Positions 60,223-64,000 of a stretch of 64,000 bases of DNA are shown piece after piece. Location: assembly GCA_020631865.1 (NCBI GenBank), contig JACKGS010000001.1, forward strand, positions 248,001-312,000, written 5' to 3'. Source of the DNA: Candidatus Nomurabacteria bacterium (GTDB lineage: Bacteria; Patescibacteriota; Saccharimonadia; Saccharimonadales; UBA7683). The translations under genes were made by a program, and so were the position numbers. The notes below the pieces were generated by a model, which was not told where the DNA came from, did not search any database, and worked only from the letters and a program-made list of their open reading frames with translations. The number at the start of each line of letters is the position of its first letter. The first letter of the stretch is position 1.

Positions 60223-62220
60223 ATGCCTAGGCTCCCGATTCCCGGAGATGACGCCGGAACATGGGGCGGTATTTTAAATGACTTTCTTTCTATTGAATTA
60301 AACTCAGACGGAACACTGAAAAAAGCCCCTCAAATAACAACCGCTCTCAACACAGCAAACTCAGCACTTTCGACAGCCGGAACCGCGCTGCAACCTGGTG
60401 CTAATATTTCAGATTTAACTAATGATGCCGGCTTTACCTCTAACGCCGGGACTGTAACCTCTATTGGTCTAACTGGTACAGATGGGATCGAGATTGACTC
60501 TGGCTCACCAGTATCGAGTAACGGAAGCATTCAGCTAGGGGTTAACGCCGCAAACCTTAGGACACACATAAATGTGGCCGATGGAGCTCAGGTTAATACG
60601 GTATTATCTGTTAATACAAAAACTGGCGGTGTAGTAATCAACCCCGATGATTTAGATGACACAGGCACTGTACACAAATTTGTCACAGCTTCAGATATCT
60701 CTAAGCTTGCCGGTATCGAACCCGGAGCAGATGTTACAGACTCAGCAAATGTAAATGCCGCTGGTGCTACGATGAATGCAGACACCAATGTAGCTGGAAA
60801 TGCTTGGGTTTTAGATGAAGATAATTTTGTTAGCAATTCTGATACCAAAGTGCCGACACAACAGAGCGTTAAGGCGTATGTGGATGATGCGATGGCCTCT
60901 GGAGCACCGGATGCAACTGCAAGTACCAAAGGAAAGGTTCGCCTTGCTGGCGACCTTAGCGGAACTGCCGATGTGCCAACCGTACCAGCTCTCAATAATA
61001 AAGTAAACAAAGCTGGCGATACTATGACTGGCAAGCTAATTATGCCGAGTATCCAAATTACTGGTGGCTCGCCGGTAGTTGATTATGTTTTGATGACAGA
61101 TAATGTCGGAAATGGTACGTGGAAGCCAGTTCCAAGTGCTCCCGTGATATCCGTCAACGGTAAGCAAAATATTGTCGTTATAGATAAGGCCGATGTTGGT
61201 CTTTCTAATGTAGATAACACCAACGATGCCAACAAGCCGATCTCAACCGCCACACAAACAGCTTTGAACGCTAAAGAGAGTACATCCAACAAGGGTGTCG
61301 CTAATGGCTACGCCAGCCTAGACGGAGCTGGCACTATTCCTGTTTCTCAACTACCTAACCAGTCTGGATCTTATATTCCAATAACCGCCAAAGGTGTAGC
61401 TAGTGGTGTTGCAGAGCTTGATGGAACCACTAGATTACCTAGCGCCCAATTACCAGCAACAATACCGATAGGCAACATACCAACTGGCACATCAAGCTCA
61501 ACGGTTGCAATTGGTAACGATACCCGCATCGTCAACGCCATACAAAATAGTGTGCTAGATACAGATAACACCCTAGCAAACAACAGTGATTCTAGAATAG
61601 CCACCCAAAAGGCTACCAAGGAGTATGTGGACAACCAAATTGCTAGTGGCACCGCGCCAGATGCTACCACCACGACTAAAGGTATTGTTCAATTAACAGG
61701 AGACTTGGCTGGTACGGCAACAAACCCAACAGTTACCTCCTCTGCTGGGCTAAAAAATACCTCGACAACAGTTTCGACAATTTCTGCCAGTGCCCCAAGT
61801 ACCGGTCAGTTTTTAAGAGCGCTCAGCAATAATTCCGCCTCATGGCAGGCAATGCCTCGGACCTTTGGCTGGTACTTTAACGATGATATTACTACCGGCG
61901 ATGGCCAAGGCCCTATTTATAGGCTAGACGCCAATGCCACCGTAATTGCTTTTGATGTAAATGCCAAGCAACCACCGGCAAGTGCCGCAGAGTTTGATAT
62001 TCAAATTACCACCGACCCCTCAAGTGGATTTACCTCGATATTTTCTACAAAGCCAACTATACCGCTTGGGCAATACGTTGGTACCAGTGGAACAATTATT
62101 ACTACTAATCTGAATGCTGGGCATTATATTAGGTTTTGTGTTACAAACCCGGGTGGTGATGGCTTTGGTGATAACGTTGCCGCCGGCGTAACCGCACAAT
62201 TAAGGCTACAAACTAGATAG
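60223..62220 (+). CDS. Tail-fibre-like repetitive protein
   Basis: 665 aa, no signal peptide. The N-terminus PRLPIPGDDAGTWGGILNDF is followed by low-complexity Ala/Thr/Asn/Asp/Gly repeats seen in phage tail fibres: TKVPTQQSVKAYVDDAM, ADVGLSNVDNTNDANKPIS, and two copies of a module (ASTKGKVRLAGDLSGTADVPTV and TTTKGIVQLTGDLAGTATNPTV, shown in part). The C-terminal 130 residues form a beta-rich domain (FGWYFNDDITTGDGQGP). It may be a host-binding fibre acquired from a phage and kept as an adhesin, or part of an injection structure. No other phage structural gene is nearby. Confidence 0.72.
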   Translation: MPRLPIPGDDAGTWGGILNDFLSIELNSDGTLKKAPQITTALNTANSALSTAGTALQPGANISDLTNDAGFTSNAGTVTSIGLTGTDGIEIDSGSPVSSNGSIQLGVNAANLRTHINVADGAQVNTVLSVNTKTGGVVINPDDLDDTGTVHKFVTASDISKLAGIEPGADVTDSANVNAAGATMNADTNVAGNAWVLDEDNFVSNSDTKVPTQQSVKAYVDDAMASGAPDATASTKGKVRLAGDLSGTADVPTVPALNNKVNKAGDTMTGKLIMPSIQITGGSPVVDYVLMTDNVGNGTWKPVPSAPVISVNGKQNIVVIDKADVGLSNVDNTNDANKPISTATQTALNAKESTSNKGVANGYASLDGAGTIPVSQLPNQSGSYIPITAKGVASGVAELDGTTRLPSAQLPATIPIGNIPTGTSSSTVAIGNDTRIVNAIQNSVLDTDNTLANNSDSRIATQKATKEYVDNQIASGTAPDATTTTKGIVQLTGDLAGTATNPTVTSSAGLKNTSTTVSTISASAPSTGQFLRALSNNSASWQAMPRTFGWYFNDDITTGDGQGPIYRLDANATVIAFDVNAKQPPASAAEFDIQITTDPSSGFTSIFSTKPTIPLGQYVGTSGTIITTNLNAGHYIRFCVTNPGGDGFGDNVAAGVTAQLRLQTR

Positions 62221-62239
62221 TATGAGGAGGCATTAATCT

Positions 62240-63101
62240 ATGGCAGGAAGTTACCCAGATGTACCAGGTTATAGGTTCGCATATGATGTAGATGGTACTA
62301 CCGTTGTAAAGTATGGAATTTCTGGTGGTGCAATATCAACACTTAGCAATGGCGACATGGCCACTCTAAACCACGACCAAAGTAATCCGGGTTGGTGGGA
62401 TTCACTATCCAGTATATTGCTTTTCTATTCCCAGAGCAAAGATCACTTGCGGGGATGTTTTTAAATATGCAGAAAATGGGGGCAGTAGAATATAGTACTG
62501 ACTCAACGACTGGATTAGATGGTACTTGGAGTACAGTTACTGGACCAGTGCTATATAATACTGCCGATAAAATCCAGGCCAGAGTCAACATAAGCTCTGC
62601 AGTAGTTGCAAGTATGACCTCAGTCAGGATTCAGTATAATGGCGGGTCTGGAAACTTGGATATTCGCAATATCCATCTTTACGGATCTACTACACCAACC
62701 GCAAGCCCTAACAGACTTAGGGTAGTTGACATGACAAATACCAGCACCACTAGCGACGGAGTGACCACTACAGGCGAAGATATGGCTGCTCAACTTGACT
62801 TTGGGAATATTGCTCAACGAGCCAATTCAACAAAGCAATTTAAGGTAGTTAACAACAGCTCCACTCAAACGGCTACGAATATTACAGTAAGTCTTGACGC
62901 ACCTACGGATGCCTCCCCAAGTTTAATTGGCCAGCTTCAGGTATCGACAGATAATATCGCCTATGCAAACGCTGTTAATATTGAAACCTTGCACCAGGAG
63001 CAAGCTCCGGGACGCTGTATATTAAAAATACAATCGCAAACAATGCTCAATTAAGTGTCTGGTCGGCAAGAATAATAGCTCATGCTGTGAGCTGGAGTTA
63101 A
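62240..63101 (+). pseudogene. Phage-structural-like gene broken by two frameshifts
   Basis: The gene starts at ATG 62240 with a GAGGAGG upstream (62223-62229). Frame 1 is good to about 62400 (DQSNPGWWD), then continues in the next frame (FTIQYIAFLFPEQRS) to about 63010 (LHQEQAPG), then in the third frame (TLYIKNTIANNAQLSVWSAR) to TAA at 63099. Each shift fits loss of one base, at ATTC and at GGG. The joined product is about 287 aa, beta-rich, with MAGSYPDVPGYRFAYDVDG at the start. It follows the tail-fibre-like gene by 19 bp. Sequencing error at homopolymers is the alternative to real decay. Confidence 0.75.
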
Positions 63102-63102
63102 C

Positions 63103-63192
63103 ATGGCGAATTCGGGTGACGGCTATGCATACATATACATGAATGTTGGTATGGGTTCGCCTAATTCTGGTGACGGCTATGGGTATGAATAG
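63103..63192 (+). CDS. Gly/Tyr-rich peptide ORF (29 aa)
   Basis: ATG at 63103, 1 bp after the restored stop of the preceding gene, with GGAG 6 nt before. It encodes 29 residues with an internal repeat: NSGDGYAYIYMN and NSGDGYGYE. Function unknown; it may be the last part of the tail-like block or chance. Confidence 0.35.
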   Translation: MANSGDGYAYIYMNVGMGSPNSGDGYGYE

Positions 63193-63305
63193 TGAATGTA
63201 GTCTACGTCATCAACGCCAACGATAGTATGCCTGATGATTAATTGAGCAATAACGATAGAATATTAATATGACTAGGTCTAGTCTAGTTTGTTAGTAATA
63301 TACGC

Positions 63306-63485
63306 ATGAAAACAGTTAATATTTATGAAGCAAAACCAATCCTAAACTTCGAGAAAGTCCAAATGGAGAACGGTAATTATTGCAAGGCCGTAAGCCATTG
63401 TGACCTAACACTTCCAAACCACCTGATAGATCAATTTGGTGTGCATGGGAAATCCACTATAAAGATGACGATCTTGCTGGAATGA
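63306..63485 (+). CDS. Doubtful 59-aa ORF
   Basis: ATG at 63306 to TGA at 63483; MKTVNIYEAKPILNFEKVQM at the start. No recognised family and no clear ribosome-binding site. It lies in the low-information stretch 63193-63816. Confidence 0.25.
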   Translation: MKTVNIYEAKPILNFEKVQMENGNYCKAVSHCDLTLPNHLIDQFGVHGKSTIKMTILLE

Positions 63486-63528
63486 CCGAGTAGGAGATTT
63501 GCAAAGTGGAGCATGAATATCTATGTGA

Positions 63529-63804
63529 ATGACTTCATCTGACAAGCAGCAGTCTACACTTGGTGTAAGCACATCAAATCCGCCAATGTGCGATATGTCA
63601 GCCCCATTAGTCTGTGAACTTGCATTAGATGATTGGCAAACTGATATCCCTACTACACAGGACGATATAGTTAAGTCTGGCGTAAAATTTAGGATTTTAA
63701 ATGGATCAGAACAGTTAATGAATTCCACAACTTATTCGAACGACTTTGACCATTCTAGGAAGGCATCTGACCATGACGTATCCGCAGAAAAATACTTGGG
63801 CTAA
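63529..63804 (+). CDS. Doubtful 91-aa ORF
   Basis: 91 aa, ATG start, Ser/Thr/Asp-rich, no recognised domain. The opposite strand has a similar open frame (63405-63728), so coding is uncertain. The whole 63193-63816 stretch may be degraded coding DNA. Confidence 0.25.
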   Translation: MTSSDKQQSTLGVSTSNPPMCDMSAPLVCELALDDWQTDIPTTQDDIVKSGVKFRILNGSEQLMNSTTYSNDFDHSRKASDHDVSAEKYLG

Positions 63805-63816
63805 ACCTCTTTGTTG

Positions 63817-64000
63817 TCAATGCTCTTGACTAGCTTTATCTGTTAGTCGCGTTTTAGCATCACGGTGAAGGCTTGCCGGGATATCAACTTTACCAAATCG
63901 CTTTAGGCGTTCTTTACCTTTTTTCTGTTTGGCAAGAACCTTCTTTTTGCGTGACACATCGCCACCGTATAAACCTGAGGTTACATCTTTTCTGAAGGCA
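63817..64000 (-). CDS. lepA: LepA (elongation factor 4), C-terminal fragment
   Basis: The minus strand reads in from the window edge for 60 codons to TGA at 63817-63819. AFRKDVTSGLYGGDVSRKKK, LAKQKKGKERLKRFGKVDIP and the basic end are the LepA C-terminal domain. LepA is a ribosome-bound GTPase. The TGA at the natural end of this conserved protein shows that UGA is a stop here. Confidence 0.95.
   Translation of the reverse strand, partial: AFRKDVTSGLYGGDVSRKKKVLAKQKKGKERLKRFGKVDIPASLHRDAKTRLTDKASQEH

Noticed and set aside
63405..63728. 107-aa minus-strand frame
   Set aside because: No family, unusual Cys/Ser composition, no ribosome-binding site, and overlaps plus-strand frames; the region looks poorly coding on both strands.

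Overview
The window reads as chromosome of an ultra-small CPR/Patescibacteria bacterium, most likely Candidatus Saccharibacteria (TM7). The support is indirect: AT-rich DNA, small tightly packed genes, many short membrane proteins, shortened housekeeping proteins (TsaB, HrcA, a ComEC without its nuclease-like domain), a MurA carrying an N-terminal XRE helix-turn-helix, a full type IV pilus/competence set, and no amino-acid or nucleotide biosynthesis apart from folate/one-carbon genes. UGA is a stop codon here (lepA, the 334-aa ATP-grasp gene, the gene before recX), which excludes the UGA=Gly Gracilibacteria/Absconditabacteria. Both edges cut genes: folD on the left (C-terminus missing) and lepA on the right (N-terminus missing).

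Layout. 0-10 kb: folD, small membrane proteins, tRNA-Lys(CUU) with an unusual repeated leader, tRNA-Arg(UCG), murB, a site-2 protease, glyA, HTH-murA and a sortase. 10-23 kb: tRNA-Arg(UCU) and tRNA-Gly(UCC), a membrane-anchored Clp-type ATPase, a VIT1/CCC1 transporter, tatA-tatC with a possible tiny Tat substrate, tRNA-Pro(UGG), a FecR-domain surface protein, a UbiB-like kinase, rny, a possible sortase substrate and tsaB/tsaE. 23-33 kb: a type IV pilus operon read leftwards (pilB, pilC, major pilin, terminator, three minor pilins, pilM, pilN, pilO). 33-45 kb: recX, recA, ruvB, ruvA, ruvC, an inositol-monophosphatase-like enzyme, a lamin-tail surface protein, yebC, comEC and tRNA-Lys(UUU) with the same kind of leader. 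With the pili, comEC and recA/ruvABC suggest natural transformation and recombination. 45-50 kb: a compact ATP-grasp/protease island (ATP-grasp ligase, MATCAP-like DUF1704 metalloprotease, RimB-like aspartic protease, RimK, DUF192). 50-56 kb: heat-shock genes (hrcA, grpE, dnaK, dnaJ) with three CIRCE operators, plus VKOR. 56-64 kb: folC with an apparent AUU start, a Bcp peroxiredoxin, an oddly built histidine kinase, a tail-fibre-like protein, a frameshifted phage-like gene, a poorly coding stretch and lepA.

Three signals stand out. First, both tRNA-Lys genes are preceded by a leader that is an imperfect inverted copy of the tRNA 5' half and itself begins with a truncated direct copy of the tRNA head. 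Second, many first-of-transcript genes have a -10 box, often extended (TGnTATAAT), only 6-7 nt before the start codon and no ribosome-binding site, which predicts widespread leaderless mRNAs; operon-internal genes more often carry GGAG-type sites or overlapping start/stop codons. Third, the HTH-MurA fusion has a perfect 20-bp palindrome sitting on its own -10 element, suggesting an autoregulated cell-wall enzyme.
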